Assembly: GCA_964636865.1 (NCBI GenBank)
Contig: CAZWVJ010000020.1
Location: forward strand, 1-31,200
Direction: 5' to 3'
Origin: B1SED10-75 sp964636865
GTDB lineage: Bacteria; Bacillota; Dethiobacteria; DTU022; PWGO01
Length of the DNA stretch: 31,200 nucleotides
The position numbers and the translations under genes were made by a program. The notes under the pieces were generated by a model. The model saw only the letters and a program-made list of their open reading frames with translations. It did not search any database and was not told the DNA's origin. This document shows, piece after piece, positions 31,195 through 31,200 of this stretch (position 1 is the first letter of the stretch; each line of letters begins with the position of its first letter).

Positions 31195-31200
31195 AAAATT

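Noticed and set aside
1..31200. CRISPR array, insertion sequence or toxin-antitoxin pair
   Set aside because: No regularly spaced direct repeats, no transposase motifs and no typical small overlapping gene pair were found on either strand.

Overview
The window looks like chromosome from a low-to-moderate GC Firmicute of the class Clostridia. Supporting signs are CodY (confined to Firmicutes), strong AGGAGG-type ribosome binding sites with several TTG/GTG starts, a four-subunit pyruvate:ferredoxin oxidoreductase, a glycyl radical enzyme (an anaerobic lifestyle), and an smpB-ssrA pair with a tmRNA tag ending in VAYAA. The secreted or membrane-anchored proteins (S8 protease, purple-acid-phosphatase-like protein) are very acidic and there is a lone Mrp/Nuo-type antiporter subunit, which fits a salt- or alkali-adapted species; that habitat is an inference. 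I see no insertion sequence, prophage, integrase or CRISPR array.

Layout. 1-600: partial tRNA-Pro (minus), a structured repeat in front of it, and a long AT-rich spacer. 629-2597: orphan MrpD/NuoN-like membrane subunit and a small zinc-ribbon membrane protein (plus). 2568-4913: murI, rph, rdgB (minus). 5259-8286: porCDAB, a tightly overlapping pyruvate:ferredoxin oxidoreductase operon (plus), closed by a bidirectional terminator. 8411-10665: codY and citrate synthase (minus). 11050-11577: gamma-carbonic-anhydrase-like protein with a promoter so close to its ATG that the mRNA should be nearly leaderless. 11744-14571: B12-type radical SAM protein with a STAS-like tail, cold shock protein and a small membrane protein (minus). 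14756-14989: tRNA-Val(CAC) and tRNA-Ala(CGC). 15093-18488: acidic membrane-anchored phosphoesterase, an SDR (plus), and a HAD phosphatase. 18488-20192 upstream of it: a glycerophosphodiesterase and a radical SAM protein with CX4CX2C spacing, probably one unit with the HAD gene. 20329-27476: secreted subtilisin-like protease, a large glycyl radical enzyme with an N-terminal SCP2-like lipid-binding domain, and a METTL-type methyltransferase, apparently transcribed together from one good promoter. 27856-30005: sfsA and an NAD-dependent epimerase-like protein. 30152-31200: ssrA, smpB and a second copy of the structured repeat.

How it fits together. Central carbon genes cluster in the first third: POR makes acetyl-CoA and reduced ferredoxin, citrate synthase consumes acetyl-CoA, and CodY is positioned to couple these to GTP and branched-chain amino acid status. 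The most unusual part is the protease - SCP2/glycyl-radical enzyme - methyltransferase unit, in which no glycyl radical activase is encoded nearby. The other notable item is a 66-67 nt hairpin element found in the same orientation at both ends of the window, each time upstream of a gene that works in translation (tRNA-Pro, smpB).
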